Positions 13,001-28,000 are shown, counted from the stretch's first letter. The stretch: DNA of 64,000 nucleotides from Toxotes chatareus (GCA_016801885.1 CM028898.1:1488001-1552000), one strand, 5' to 3'. The notes: generated by a model not told the origin, from the letters alone. A program made the numbers and translations.

Positions 13001-16000
13001 AATTTGTGAACTCATGTTCACCACTGTGAGTGAGGCCAATGAGCTGGAAATATACCAGTTAAAAAACCAGTGTCAGGCCTGATGAACATTAGCTCGCCTT
13101 CCTTGTTACTGTGTGGTAAAAGCAGTTTATTGTGTCTCTGCTGTGATAAGGATCTTCTGTACATTGCTTTGCCTTCTCCTCTTTCTGTCTCTCCTTTCTA
13201 TGAACCCACAGCAACACACATTCACAAACACACTTGGTGCACAGATAGTGTAAGAGGTAAATGTTGACAGTTCAGTGACAGTTCAGCCACACCCCAGCTG
13301 GTTTAGGTTGTGTGGAATGCATTTCTTATGTTGTGAGTGCAGTATTTGCTGCATTCTCTTTATGTTCATTGTTAGAGTGAGGCTTTTGTTGTGAAAATCA
13401 GAGAGAGGGGAAGTTCCGAAAGTGAGAGAAAAAAAGAGACAGGAAGTGTATTCTGGGACGGAGTTGTTATGGTTTCGGGCGGACTAAAAAGTTATGGGAA
13501 AAAGTTCCAGTGTCTGCATATTCATCCACAACGTTTACACTGGTTTCACCCACCGGCTCGCAGGGAACGCCGAAGGGCATTCCGCTGCCTCCGCCATTCT
13601 GCAACGACGGACGTGAGTCTTTCCAACTATGGGCTCGGTGCTATGAGGTAATCCAGAATGCCCGCTACAGGGATAACAATGCGGACATGGACGAAATACT
13701 GGCGTTGGAGTTACCCACTAGATTGCCTCCAGAACTGTTTATAGTGTAGGATAAACGCTGAAACGCTCATATGCTGAAACTAAAAAACACCTGCAGGATG
13801 CTTTTGGTTAGAAAGACGTCATTGCCTCCTTTCAGACATTTCCAAATGCTTGGGACAGACTACCAAACGAGGCCATAGAAGTCTACGCTGCCGATTTGTG
13901 CAGACTTGTGAAAGAAGCATTTCCGGATTTTGAACAAAATGCCACTGAGTACATGAAAATGAGATTCCTTGCTGGTTTGGATCAGGAGCTCTAAGTAAAG
14001 TGTCACGAGAGAGGGGTGAAAACATTTAAGGAAGCTTTTGAAGTAGCCAGCCAAGCAGACCGCGCACGCCAAGCACCAGACTTAGTCATGCCAGGTTCCC
14101 TACCTGCTGCCTCTATCAGTGATGTTAGCACATCAGTTAGTTATGTTGCTGACAATGATACTTCCCTGAGAAATGCTGTGCGAGACCTGACTGCTACAGT
14201 CAAAGACCTAAACAGAAACCTGGGTGCACTTAAATTGAAAATGGAGGAACAAAGCAGAATATGCCACCATGAAATGCACGTGCCCCGATACTCACACCGG
14301 TCTCCTTCACAGTATGAGAGTAGCCCAGGGAAAGTATCCAGACAACTGGGACTCATGTCCATCTCCACAACATTTTCACCACTCCTCACCAGAACCTAGC
14401 CACAGTCGGACCTATCCACAAAGCAATGACAGGTACCAGCAGTCCTATAGAAACAGCAAGTCCTCAGGTCCAGCAAGTAAAACAGGGAATCAGGATCAGG
14501 TTTCCTACAGTTACTCTGGCTATTATGATGACAGGAGAGGACCACACCGCTCCCCTGTGAGACACCCCTTTGGCTCACGTCACAGGAGTCCAAGGCCCTA
14601 CCGCAAACATGTCTGATTCCAGGATTATCAAGATGATGGTCGTGGGTATAGTCACACTGATCGGGGCCGGCAGCACTGATCTGATAATGCCTATCTGAGC
14701 CCAGAAACACCTCATCAGGGAAACGGACACTATCTGTAGATGGGGGCACTCTCCAGCTGGTTCTTCAGGAGCTCCAAATGACTGTGATATGGGAATGCCA
14801 GATGGCAATGATGCACCACTGTCTCCTAGTGGTGGCTCAGATAGCAAACCCTCATTGACTGAAACTGAACAGATTGTTGCTACAGTAAGCCAGCCACCTT
14901 TCTCATCATATGTACATGGACTTGTTGAGGGACTTGAGACTCACATTATGTTAGATTCAGGTTCTCACATTTCCTTTATCAGTGAAGCAAGTTTAGACAG
15001 TTTAGGCACCATTGAGCTGACTCTTAAGCTGAGTTCCCAAACACTACATCACAACGTACAGGTAATCAGAAATGTTGACCAAAGCACTCTCTTAGGCTTA
15101 GACTTCCTTCAACCACATAAAGTTGTTTTGGATATGGTCTATGTAGTCTTTATGGTCAGAATCTGCCATTACTTAGGACGACCCAACTAGCACCTGAAAG
15201 CTGTACAGCACGGATAATGGAGTGCACGACTCTTCCCCCACACTGTGAAATGAACTGTAAAGTCTCACTAACTCCCCCTACAGTCACTACTGGAACCCTA
15301 GACAGCTACAACAGCTGTCTCGAACCACGGCAGCTGCACTTGGATGGTATTGCAGTGGCACGCACCCTCATTGCCATGGAAAATGGTTTTACTGTGGCAC
15401 ACCTCATGAATCCAACTGACAGCCCCATCATCCTACAGCCAGGTATGGCCATTGGGCAGTTCACTCCTGTGTCAGATGATGATGTAGTATCAGATGCAGT
15501 CACCATAAACAATGTATCTGCCTGTCCTATACCATCAACCAAATCTCACAACCTCTCTGAACACCCCATTTGACATTAAATGTGGGCATCATTTCAGACA
15601 CGGAGAGAGGTCACAACTTAACGACTTGCTCCTGTGTTATCATGATGTGTTCAGTAAGAACCCCACAGACTCTGGTAGGACTGACATTGTCAAACACAAA
15701 ATCAACACCAGTGATTCACTGCCAGTCCGTAAACGTGCTTATCGCTCCTCACCACACATGCAAGAAGTGACTCAGGGACATGTGGATGACATGTTGAAAG
15801 CAGGACTTGTTGAGGTCAGTCACAGCCCCTGGGCTGCGCCAGTGGTAATGGTGCAGAAAAATGATGGCACATGGCGTTTTTGTGTTGACTATAGAGGCTT
15901 AAATGCCGTTACCACTAAGGACACACACCCTTTACCCAGAACTGATGACACTCTAGACGCACTGAGGGGTTCATCCATGTTCAGCATCATGGATCTGTCT

Positions 16001-19000
16001 TCAGGATACTGGCAGGTTCAGCTTGATGAAGAAGATAAAGCCAAAACAGCCTTCACCACAGGCAGAGCCCTCTACCAGTTTCGAGTGATGGCCTCAAACC
16101 TGACCCCAAAAACATCCAGAAAGTTAGGGACTGGCCTACTCCCGAGAACCCCACTGAGGTCAGAGTATTTCTAGGCTTGTGCTCACATTACCGGCGTTTC
16201 ATCCACCAGTACGCCAAACTGTCTGAACCTCTACATGCACTGACACAAAAAGGAAAACCTTTTGTCTGGGCTGAGGTGGAACAAAGTGCATTTGACTGTT
16301 TGCGTCATGCTCTGACTAACACACCTATTCTTGATAGGTGATATTGGATGTGTGTTGTCACAGATGAATGACAGAAACATGGAAAATGTCATTGCATATA
16401 GTAGCCACATTCTGACCCAAACAGAGAGACACTGGTCCACTTATGATAGGGAGCTGTGGGCTGTTGTATGGTCCATACGCCATTTCCGACAGTACCTGGT
16501 CACCATTTTCATGTCATCACTGACCACAAGCCCCTCCTCAACCTGAGAAACATGGCTCTGGATTTTGACCTGACTGAGCGAAGAGCAAGGTGGGCTCTTG
16601 AAATAGACCCCTATAACTGGACAGTTGAACACAGGCAGGGAAGTAGACACGCCAATGCAGATTCTCTGTCCCGACGGCCAGCAACGGCTGTGGAAACTGC
16701 GCCTCTGACTAAAGACTGTCAGACTGTTCAAACTCAGACTGCGACACAGACACCAGTCCCTAAGCAGACTTTCAGTCCTGCTTCTCCTGCAGTGAAAAAG
16801 CAGTGGACTTGATTGTGTGGAGTCTGTTTTACCCTCATTGACTATTGAACATTCTTTTCTGAACAAGGACAGTTCCTACATCACACGAGCACAAAAGGAA
16901 GACCCTGTGTTGAAAACTGTCATTGAGTGGGTGTGGACAGACAGCAGGCAAAAATCAAAAAGGCTTCCCCAGAGCACAGACATTTTTGGAGAGAGTTTCC
17001 AAAACTCACTGTTGTTGACTCTATCCTGTGTCGTAGGGTGAGACCCCCACCAGGTGACCCTGTTTTACAGGTTGTGATCCCTAGCAGCCTACAGAGAATG
17101 CTGAAAGGACATTGCAGCGTGCTCAGGCTAGATGTTACTGGCCATACATGGCACATGACGTAACTGAATGGTGTCTGCAGTGCACTCCTGTGAGGCACGG
17201 AGGCCACAGACGCCACACCAGCAGGCCCCTATGCAGGACATAGCCACTTCAATGCCTTTTGAGAAAATCGCCATGAATCTGACAAAACTACCACTCACCT
17301 CTTAGGCTAATAGGTACATCCTTGTTGTAATTGATTATTTTACCAAAAACATTAACCTGTATGCGCTGCCAGATCAAAGAGCTACTACCAAAGTGTCTGG
17401 TTGAAGATTACATAACCTGTGATGCCCCTTCAAGGTTCTGCACCAGCTGTACTTTGGTGCAGGTGACACTGGAGTCAGCCATCAGGTTTTAGACCAGCTC
17501 AATCCAACAGAGGCACACTTCTACGACAGTGAGCACTGAGCGACCAACTGTTGTGGTTCAACATTCAGTGGATCTACGGACCAGTTCAGGACACCTTGTA
17601 CGGCCTCCAGATTGTTACTCAACGTTTACAGTAGCATGGAAGCATGACCCAGTTGCCCAACACCATCTTCCAGCCTGGGACACGTTAGGTCACATCTTCC
17701 CCATTGTCTCTCACTCTCAAATCTCATGGACGAGTCTACCATCTTGATCTTATGATCTTATGTGGGACGTCTTCACTCTATATATGGGTATGTGTGTATT
17801 GGGTGGGGGGCCCCCCAATACACACACCTATTCACACAAACATACATACCCATATATACACACACAACATATGTATTGCATGTCCGCTGGTTTGCCCTTT
17901 GCTTGTTGCGCTTATAGTTGCTTGTTGTTGTAGCTGTAGTTGAATAACAGATATTTGTTAATTAGGGCTAATACTGATTGTTAACTATTGTTACTATTGT
18001 TAATACATGAAGTGAACACCCATTTCAGACTGAATTAACAGTTTGGTTATTGATCCCTGACACAGAAGTGTTGCCCCACAATTATTAATTCACACTAATA
18101 ATTTTAAGAATATTAATAATTGTCCTTTATAATTATTGATAATCTGAACTGACCCAAACCTGCTCCTACTAGTGCACCCCACTGTCTACTTTGTTTCTTT
18201 TATGCATAACTGTTCCACAACCATAACAGATGACTTAAAATATTTATTTTAACCCAAATAATGATCCTTTCCAAAACCTAACCATGTACTTTTTGCCTAA
18301 ACCTAAACAAGTTTTGTGCCTAAATATTACCAAACCTTGACTGTGCTATAAACCAGAAGAGCTAATCCTGAATACTTGTTCTTTACTTGTCCTTGCTTCT
18401 TCTTCTAACTTTATGTTTCTTTACACATCCCCAGTCTCTGTCATGGAGGTGGAGTGCATTCGGGAGGGTTGCCAATCGGAGACTTTGCGGCAGTTGATTG
18501 GCTCAGTACCTGAGGGCCGGTGTTTGACTGTGGTCTTTAAAGGGCCCCGGAAGAGCCTTGATCTCCTCTGCCAGAGCCAGGAGGAGGCTCAACACTGGGC
18601 CCGCGGCATCCGAACGCTAAAGGAGAGAGTGGAAACCATGACCCAGAAGGAAAAACTTGACCAATATCCTAAATGTTGTCCATTTGAAATTAGCCTACTT
18701 TGCACCTAGTGCAATAGTGTCAAAAATAAATGCACAAGACAATGCTATATACATTTGGAAGAATTAACTCAAAAGAACCCAGACCCATCAAAGAAAAATT
18801 ATGGGGGACATAAAACAGACCAAATGGACCACTTGGAACACATTTCTGAAACTGTCTTTGAAATAGCACTCCCTAGTGTCAAAGATCTGTAGTGTTACAT
18901 ATATCTTACATTGGGTGTTTAAAGGAAAATTATGGAAGGAAATGTGGTCAGAACAGGTTAAAGGACATGTTACTAAAGCATTACAATTGTTAAATGGATT

Positions 19001-22000
19001 GAAACATACCCTTTGTAACAAAAAACAAGCTTTTTAAAATTAGTTAATTCACTCACAGGCTAACCAGGCATACCACCATCTTGGATGGTGATCGATGCCA
19101 TTGGTACACAGATTCACAAATGGTGGCATGAATGCACCAGGATGTTGGATAGATGCCACTTAGTGACTTTATGAGTTAAAATCATGGATAAAGCTGTAAC
19201 GAACTTTCCAGAATATTCAAAGAGCTGGTGTGTCACCATGGGTGTTTGTGACCCTCACAGACTCCCTTGTAAGGATCTTTTAGGGTACCAAACTAACAGT
19301 GCAAGTAACCACTGAAAATCATGTTTTGGTACTTAGAAGAAGAAAAATCCTTTGTTCTTTGTTCAAGTATGTTTTGACACACACAGGAAATTTGACTGAG
19401 ATCTGCATTTGACCCGTAAGAGTAATGAATGCACATACACCTGGAGCAGTGGACACACACACCTGGGCAGCTGCACTGCAGTGCCTTGGGTTAGATACCT
19501 TGCTCAAGGGTACTGGGCTATGGATGCTGAGGGATGTTGAGGAAAAGAGGAAAGTGCTGTTCATTCAGATCATTTACTCGTGTGTGTCCATGTTCCTGCC
19601 CATGCTTTGAAAAACGAGATACTCAAAACAAAGTATCTATTGGAAGTATCATCAGAATTAGATATGAATTCTGCACTTCAGTACTCCATACTTGTCAACG
19701 TGTAACATTATACATTTTGCCATCTTGCTGTTTTCTTGACTTTGCGTGTCACCTGGATTCATGCTTACCTGAGTCGGGCTGACCAGAACCACGATGATAA
19801 GATGAGCTATGAAGAAGTCCAGATGCTGCTGCAGATGATAAATATTGATTTGAGTGACCAATATGCCCGAAGCCTCTTCCAGGTGGACAGATGCACACAC
19901 ACACATATTTAAAAATTTTATTCCCTTATACAGAGTTTGAACTAATACAGGGTTAAAAATTGTGTTACTAACCAACAGACCATCATTAACTTTGCATTGT
20001 TTTGTGTATGACAGTTGAAGCCACATTGGAAATGAATGTTCAAGAGTGATTAGTTGTATCTCATTGTGTTTCTCTGGTAGAAATGTGACCAGTCAGCAGA
20101 CGGCCGTCTGGACCACGGGGAGATTGAAATTTTCTGCAGGGAGTTGTTACGCAGACCAGAGCTTGATGCTGTGTTTATCCGCTACTCTGCAAATGGCTGC
20201 GTACTCTCCACTGTGGACCTGAGGGACTTCTTGAAGAACCAGGGGGAGGACGCTTCACTCATTCATGCCCAAAGCCTCATACTCACATATGAACTTAATG
20301 AGTGGGGTATGGTGCTAAGTAACAGTATATTGCAAAGTACCAACATTTATATGGTGTGTGTTTAACCAAACATCTCTGATAAAATCAGCAGGAGACATGC
20401 AATCTTAAACCTATTCAAACCTGGAACCTTCTTGCTGTGAGGCGACAGTGCTAACCACTGCACCACTGTGCTTCCCCCAGAAGAGCTAATGCTGAATTGG
20501 CTGCCAGAAAAATTATTCCAAATGAAGGGTTAGGGTTAGCTAATTTCTTTCCATGCCTTCTGGAAGTGTTAAAAAGCAATTTTTTTGCTAATAATTCAAA
20601 GGCAGATAAATCTGTACCACAGTCTGGGAGGAGCACTGGTAAACACAAGTCAAGGTTGAAAGTAAATAGGTAAAAAGCAAGTAATTAGGGGGTGCTATAG
20701 GGCAGGGGTGCAAATGCTCATTCACAATATCAAATTGAAAAATATTTACTAGTTTGAACATGGCAGCACAGGAAGGTTTTGTGAACCCTAAAGACCTCAA
20801 AAATGTGTTTCTGTGACAAAATAACAATGCCTAGTAATGCAAAAATATAAATGGCCCAGGTAATAATAATTATAATAATGAACTGAGGATGAGTGAAGGG
20901 AATACAGAGATGGTGGCAGGCATAGTTGGGAACAGGTGAAATACATGAAGGTGGGGCAGACAATCACATGGGTCGGAAAAAAACAAAGGCAGGAAGTAAC
21001 ACTCTAATGGACAAACTAAGAAAACAATTTCAAAATAAAACAGGAAACAATAAATGAGACCTCCTCCCATTCTACATTCGGAGATTCTACAAACCACAAA
21101 TAAGCCTGCATTCTGGGAGTGCAATGTTCTAGTGCAGTAATAGGGTACTTTTAGGTCTTTAAGGTACAGTGCATCTGGAAATTATTCACAGCGCCTCACT
21201 TTTTCCATATTTTGTTATGTTACAGCCTTATTCCAAAATGGATTAAATTCATTTTTTCCCTCAAAAATCTACACACAACACCTCATAATTACAATGTAAA
21301 AACAGTTTTTTTGTAATGTTTGCAAATTTATTAAAAATTAAAAAGCAAGAAATCACATGTACATAAGTATTCACAGCCTTTGACATGAAGCTCAAAATTG
21401 AGCTTAGGTGCATCCTGTTTCCACTGATCATCCTTGAGATGTTTCTACAGTTTAATTGGAGTCCACCTGTGGTAAATTCAGTTGATTGGACACGATTTGG
21501 AATGGCACACAACTGTCTATAGAAGGTCCCACAGTTAACAGTGCATGTCAGCACAAACCTGTCATTGTCTGTAGACCTCTGACACAGGATTATCTTGAGG
21601 CACACATCTGGGGAGGGGTACAGAAAAATTTCTGCTGCTTTGAAGGTCTCAATGAGCACAGTGGCCTCCATCATCCGTAAATGGAAAAAGTTTGGAACCA
21701 CCAGGACTCTTCCTAGAGCTGGCCATCCAACTAAACTGGGGGAGAAGGGCCTTAGTCAGGGAGGTGACCAAGAACCCGATGGTCACTCTGTCAGAGCTCC
21801 AGTGTTTCTCCATGGAGAGAGGAGAACCTTCCAGAAGGACAACCATCTCTGCAGTAATCCACCAATTAGGCCTGTATGGTAGAGTGGCCAGACGGAAGCC
21901 ACTCCTTAATAAAAGGCACATGGCAGTCTGCCTGAAGTTTGATAAAAGGCACCTGAAGGACTCTCAGACCATGAGAAACAAAATTCTCTGGTCTGATGAG

Positions 22001-25000
22001 ACAAAGATTGAACTCTTTGGCATGAATGCCAGGCGTCATGTTTGGAGGAAACCAGGCACCACTCATCACCTGGTCAATACCATCCCTACAGTGAAGCATG
22101 GCGGTGGCAGCAACATGCTGTGGGGATGTTTTTTCAGCGACAGGAACTGGGAGACTAGTCAGGATAGAGGGAAAGATGAATGCAGCAATGTACAGAGACA
22201 CCCTGGATGAAAACCTGTTCCAGAGCGCTCTTGACCTCAGACTGGGGCTAGAGTTCATCTTTCAGCAGGACAATAACCCTAAGCATAAAGCCAAGATAAC
22301 AAAGGAGTGGCTTCAGGCCAACTCTGTGAATGTCCTTGAGTGGCCCAGACTTGAATCTGATTGAACATCTCTGGAGAGATCTGAAAATGGCTGTGCACTG
22401 AAGCTGCCCATCCAACCTGATTGAGAGGTTCTGCAAATCGTAATGGGCGAAACTGCCCAAAGATATGTGCGCCAAGGTTGTGGCATCATATTCAAGAAGG
22501 CCTGAGGCTGTAATTGCTGCCAAAGGTGCATCAACAAAGTATTGAGCAAAGGCTGTGAGTACTTATGTACATGTGATATCTTGCTTTTTGATTTTTAATA
22601 AATTTGCAAACATTTCAAAGAAACTTTTCACATTGTCATTATGGGGTGTTGTATGTAGAATTTTGAGGGGAAAAATGAATTTAATCCATTTTGGAATAAG
22701 GCTGTAACATAACTAAATGTGGAAAAAGTGAAGCGCTGTGAATACTTTCAGGATGCACTGTATGATGGTGCCTGACCATTGAGGGCTTTGAAGGTGAGGA
22801 GAAAGATTTGAAATTCTGTTCTGGATTTTTCAGGGAGAAATATCATCTCTTTTCCTGTCAGTACTTGTGCTGCAGCATTTTGGATCTGGACTGGAGAGTC
22901 TGGAGACTTGTTGAGGTAGCCTTTTTGGTCACTATTGAACAGCTGATCAGAGGATCTGAAGATTTGGACATAAGGACTAAGCAGATCAGAGATGTAATCT
23001 GGCACCAGTCCATGCAATGCAAACAAAAGAATCTGAAAATATTATGTTTTAACCAAAGTCTCTAAAGGACCCAAAAGCAGGAGTCAGGCAAATTAGAGTT
23101 CAGCCAAGGGCAGTTTATTATAGGAGATGGTGAAGTCTTTGGCACTGGAGCGGGCAGGCTGGCAGTCCAGTACAGGATCAGCAGGACCAGGCAGGAATTC
23201 CAGTGTCCAGGATTAGGTGACCAGGAGCAGGCTGGGAGAATAAGCCACAAGGCAAGGTGACTCAGGAGCAGGTGCAGGTGAAACAAGGGCAGAGCATAAA
23301 CAATATTAAGGGTTAGGAAAAACAACACTGAAATTCTAAAGAGAGTCGGCTGCAAATTACCAAAGAAGCGAACTGATGACCTAATGAACTGATGGCAAAG
23401 AATGGAGTTCTTATACTGCTGGCCGAAAGTATGACTGCACAGGCCTAGACACACACACAGACAAATGGGACAAACAAGAAACAACAGGGAAGGGAAACAA
23501 CAGAGACGTTAGAGATGAGGGAAAGACTGCTCCTAACAGAAAATCAATTTTATATTTCACTTGTTACCATTTTGAGGGAGGTATGTACCTGGGAAATATG
23601 GTGTCCTTTCTTGGTACCATTAAAAAGACTTGCTGCTCCTTTTTGAACTAACTGCTAGATAGACTAACAGAGCCCCACATGAACAGCGATTCAGTAATCC
23701 AGACGCGAAGAGTCTAACGTGTCTAACGTTTTAGACACCAGGAAATTTTAAAGCAGATTAAAATATGACAGACACACCCAGAGCTCAAGGCTCAAGCAAA
23801 TACTTCGCTTTAGAAGTCTGATTAAGAAACTGCTGCGCCTAATTATTTTAACTAAACATCCCAGTGGTCCTCTGCAATCTTAAAATGCTGGAACTCTGAT
23901 TTACATTTACAGATGCTATATCCAATTTTATTTTACTGACCAGAGGGTCAGAAGAGTTCCATTCCTTTATGAAAGTATGACTAAACAGCAAACAACAAGG
24001 TCCAACCTTCAAAAATATTACAAAACATTGTATCTCTTTTATTTAAAATATTTAAAAAAATACTGCCATGGTCAAAATATTCTGCTTTTAATTAGTTTTT
24101 CTAACAGGATGAGTTTGTCTCTAACCCTTCATGCTCTGTTAAAAAGACTGTATTCTAGAGCCAATATTGCTAAATAATCAATTGCATTGTACAAGCTGTA
24201 AAAACTGCACTATCACTACTACCAGCAGTCTTGTGTTCCAATTGTATCTGTGCCTTTTGCCCAGTACAGCCCAGAAGAATCAGTTCATGACCCCCAATGG
24301 CTTCACCATGTACATGCTGTCTAAGGAGAACTGTGTCCTCAACCCGGAACATGCAAGAGTTTTCCAAGACATGAAACACCCACTGGCACACTACTTCATC
24401 TCCTCTTCCCATAACACGTACCTCACTAAGGACCAGCTGACTGGGGAGAGCAGCACAGAGCCATATATCCGGTAGGAATGACTTTGCTACCACACGTACT
24501 GTGCATCTGCATGAATGAATTGTATGAATTTGCCTACTCCACTATGCTATGTCCACTATTCTAGGCTAGGTAAAGACAATTAACCAGTAGCTCTCCACCT
24601 CTGAGGATCATAGTAAAAGACCAGCTATATCTTAGCCATTAAGCAAAAGTCTCCTGCTCCTGTCTCTTTCAAATGTGACTGAGAAATCCACAGATAGAAA
24701 CACAGAGTATAGAGTAGGGAGCTGGCAGTTTTTATGTAAACAAGGGTGAACTGATGCATCAATAAGAAGTGAGTTAATTTTTTTATAGCCTTTTGTAGTT
24801 AGATAAACATTACTTGATCAAAATAGGATTCACCTTCAACTGAACCAAGTTTTAAGCAAGATGTCTGGATGAATCTTATTTTTTTATTTACTTATTTGAC
24901 AGGGACAAATACATGAGAACATTTCTTCGTAAAAAATATACAAAGTAGATGCCATGCATACAGGCTTCCAACTGGTTTGAGCATAAAAACACTACAGCCA

Positions 25001-28000
25001 TGAAAGACATACAATAAAACCAACATGTACAATAAAATATAAGACTTAAATGAAGGTTGAGACCAGCCATATAATTAGAGACAGAAAAAAAAGTGCTTCT
25101 GTGTGTGTGTGTATGAAACCGTGAGTGCTGTCTGTTGCTTGAGTTCAGAGTTCAGTTTTGTACCTTTCACTGAAAAGGATGTTTGACCTAATATCATTCT
25201 GCATTTTGCTGCCAAACAGTTTCCTCTCACCACACCTCTTGTTCTGATCCCACTACTTTGTTTATTTACCAGTTGACAGATGATTTTTGCTGCAAGGTTG
25301 TTCACACACTTGAAAATTAGTTTTATGAATGAAAAATTAATGAAACTGTCAAACTTATTAAATTATATTTCTGGAGAATGAGGCAGTTATGCCATTTGGT
25401 AGGTTTCTGGTCCATTATTGTCAATGCCTGTTTGTATAATGACCTTAAGGGTGTGATTGTTGTTTGTTTTGCCTGACCCCAAGAATACACTAAGATAAGT
25501 GGGAAAATATCATATTGACAGTGTTAACATCAGTAAAAAAGCAGTCTGGCATGTGCAACAAATCGTACTTCAGTAGTACTTTCTATAGCATTCCCCCTGA
25601 AATGCGAGATTTCTAATATGAGCAAATTGATGCTCATCTAGGAATAACTTATATAATTCAATTAAGCATTCGAAGATGGCGGTGCACAGTGGTGCAGCAG
25701 CTTCTCGAGCTCCTGGGATTAAACCTTATTTTTCCAACTTTGGGGCCGCTTTTAGCACTAGTTTAGCGCTAAATTTGTGTGTAAGGTACAGCTCTGCTGA
25801 ACTTATGTTCATCAGAGATAGTTCAGTTATTACACTCCCACCAAAGCTGAAATCCACACTTGGAAGACAGGGGCTCCTAAGGACAACGGAGTGGCGCAGC
25901 AGAGTATGTGGAGCAGCTGGCAAGAGGAAGCTGAAGGCCAGCAGGCTGCCGATTCCAATTCTCTTTCTGGCCAACGTTCACTCCCTGAACAAAGTGGATC
26001 TGTTACGTCTGAGGATGCGCCTCAGACGTGATAGAACTTATGACAGTGAAATGTCGGCTGCACTATCTGCCACGGGAGTTCACCGCTGTGTTCATCACCA
26101 TTGTTTCCATCCCGCTGGGTGCTAATGCTAACAAAGCATTACAGGAGCTACACAACACCATTAGCTTGTTGCAGAACAGGCACCCGGAGGCATTTTACAT
26201 GGTTGCGGGAGACTTTAACCAAGTGAAACTGATGGACACCTTGCCCAGATTTTACCAGCACCAGCATACCATCCCCACACTTGGAGACAACATTATGGAC
26301 TGTGTATACACTAACATTCGGGATGCATACAGAGCTCTTCCCCACCCCCCTCTTGGCCTCTCCGACCACATCTCCACCCTGCTGAGACGGATCAGGCCAA
26401 CAAAGAAGACTGTAACTGTGTGGCCCAGTGATGCAGCCTCTGTGCTCCAGGACTGCTTTCAATGCACAGACTGGCAGGTCTTCAGGGAGGCAGCTACATA
26501 TGAGGGAGAGGTGGAGGGAGAGGAGGATCTGGAGGAATACACCTCCTCCGTCCTCGGCTTCATCTCCAAGTGAGTGATGATGTCGCCACCACCAGGACAG
26601 TAACCTGCTTCCCAAACCAGAAACCCTGGCTGAATGCTGAGGTCAGAGCTGTGCTGGGATGCTGCGTTCAGGGCAGGTGAGGCATCAGCGCTGAGAGTGG
26701 CGAGGAAAGAACTGACAGCAGGCATCTCGAAGGCCAAAGCCACATATGCACAGAAAATTCAGGGTCACTTGACCTCCAACGACCCCTGGAACATGTGGAA
26801 GGGCATCAAGTGCATCACAAGCTACAACACCAGGGATGCACAATGCCCATTGGATCCCTCCCTAAGAGATGCACTCAACAGGTTCCACTCCCGCTTCGAG
26901 GATCCTGACTTTCCCCCCTCCTGCACCAAACTTACACCACCACCCGGTGACACACCCCTCAGTGTGACCACAGCTGATGTGAGGAGAATCTTTACAGGAA
27001 TTAACCCCCCAAAGCTGCAGGCCACGACAACATCCCAGGGCGGGTACTGAGGGACTGTGCTCATCAGCTGTCTGAGGTGCTGATGGACATCTTTAACACC
27101 TCACTGTCACTGGCATCTGTCCCCACCTGCTTAAAGACTGCCACAATTGTCCCCATCCCCAAGTGCTCCACAGTGACAGACCTCAATGACTACCGACCCA
27201 TAGCTCTGACCCCGGTAGTCATGAAGTGCTTCAAGAGGCTGGTCGTGGCCCACATCAAAGACTCCATCGATGTCACTGTGGACCCCCACCAGTGCGCCTA
27301 TAGGAAGATCTGCTCCACTGATGACGCCATCTCATGAGTGGTCCACACAACCCTCACCCACCTGGAGAGCAGGAACTCGTACGTCCGTCTGCTCTTCCTG
27401 GACTTCTCATCAGCCTTCAGTACCATCATCCCACAGACCCTGGCACAGAAGCTCTCCCTCCTCGGTCTGAGTCCCACACAGGGGAACTGGGTCCTGGACT
27501 TTCTGACCAACAGTCCACAGACTGTCAGAAACCACAACACTATCTCCTCCTCCATCACCCTCAGCACTGGCTTGCCGCAGGGCTGTGTACTGAGCCCCCT
27601 CCTGTTCACCCTGCTGACATGTGACCGAGACACCACCGCTGTCATATAGTGAAGTTTGCGGATGATACAGCAGTAGTAGGACGCATCACTGACAACGATG
27701 AGTCAGAATACAGAGAGGAGGTGGAACATCGGGAGCAGTGGTGCAGAAACAACAACCTCTGCATCAGTGTGAAAACGACCAAGGAGATGGTGGTGGACTT
27801 CAGAAGAGACAGGCGCCCTCTAACCCCCCTGCAGAGGGAGGACCCTCCGCATCATGAAGCACTCCACCCATCCCACACACAGTCTTTTCCAACCCTTCCC
27901 CTCCGAGAGGGCATCTGGAGCAGGATCACCAGGCTCAGGAACAGCTTCTTCCCTGAAGCTGTAAGACTGTTGAACTCTAGCCCTGCCCTGTAGACCACCC

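Larger units (their letters stand above)
13490..17430 (+). mobile_element. Ty3/gypsy retrotransposon remnant
   Basis: Domains appear in order on the + strand but in different frames. A gag-like stretch (about 13500-14620) is followed by an aspartic protease with a DSGSHISFIS active site (about 14930-15130) and a later LLGLDFL block. Reverse transcriptase fingers and palm start (about 15690-16110) come next, then RNase H with a TDHKPLL motif (about 16200-16690). An integrase zinc-finger remnant (about 16870-17220) and the start of the integrase core (about 17260-17400) end the series. The reverse transcriptase lacks its catalytic YxDD box because the palm is deleted, and there are frameshifts and stops throughout. 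No long terminal repeats could be identified. The copy is defective. Confidence 0.85.
21058..23960 (-). mobile_element. LINE 3'-UTR copy, split by two later insertions
   Basis: Three pieces (about 21058-21166, 22761-23050 and 23536-23960) are collinear with one familiar fish LINE tail. The wording TGATGGTGCCTGACCATT at 22763 recurs at 33620 next to a reverse transcriptase, and TGCAATGTTCTAG-like text occurs at both places. A Tc1 element separates the first two pieces, and an unclassified repeat (23051-23535) separates the last two. Confidence 0.65.

Noticed and set aside
16441..16866. Reverse-strand 141-residue frame over the RNase H region
   Set aside because: It is the shadow of the Ty3/gypsy RNase H coding frames on the + strand.
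18664..18709. Extension of plcd3 exon 4 into the continuing open frame
   Set aside because: The extra residues do not match any PLC, there is no acceptable GT donor, and the U12 AT-AC junction restores the expected sequence exactly.
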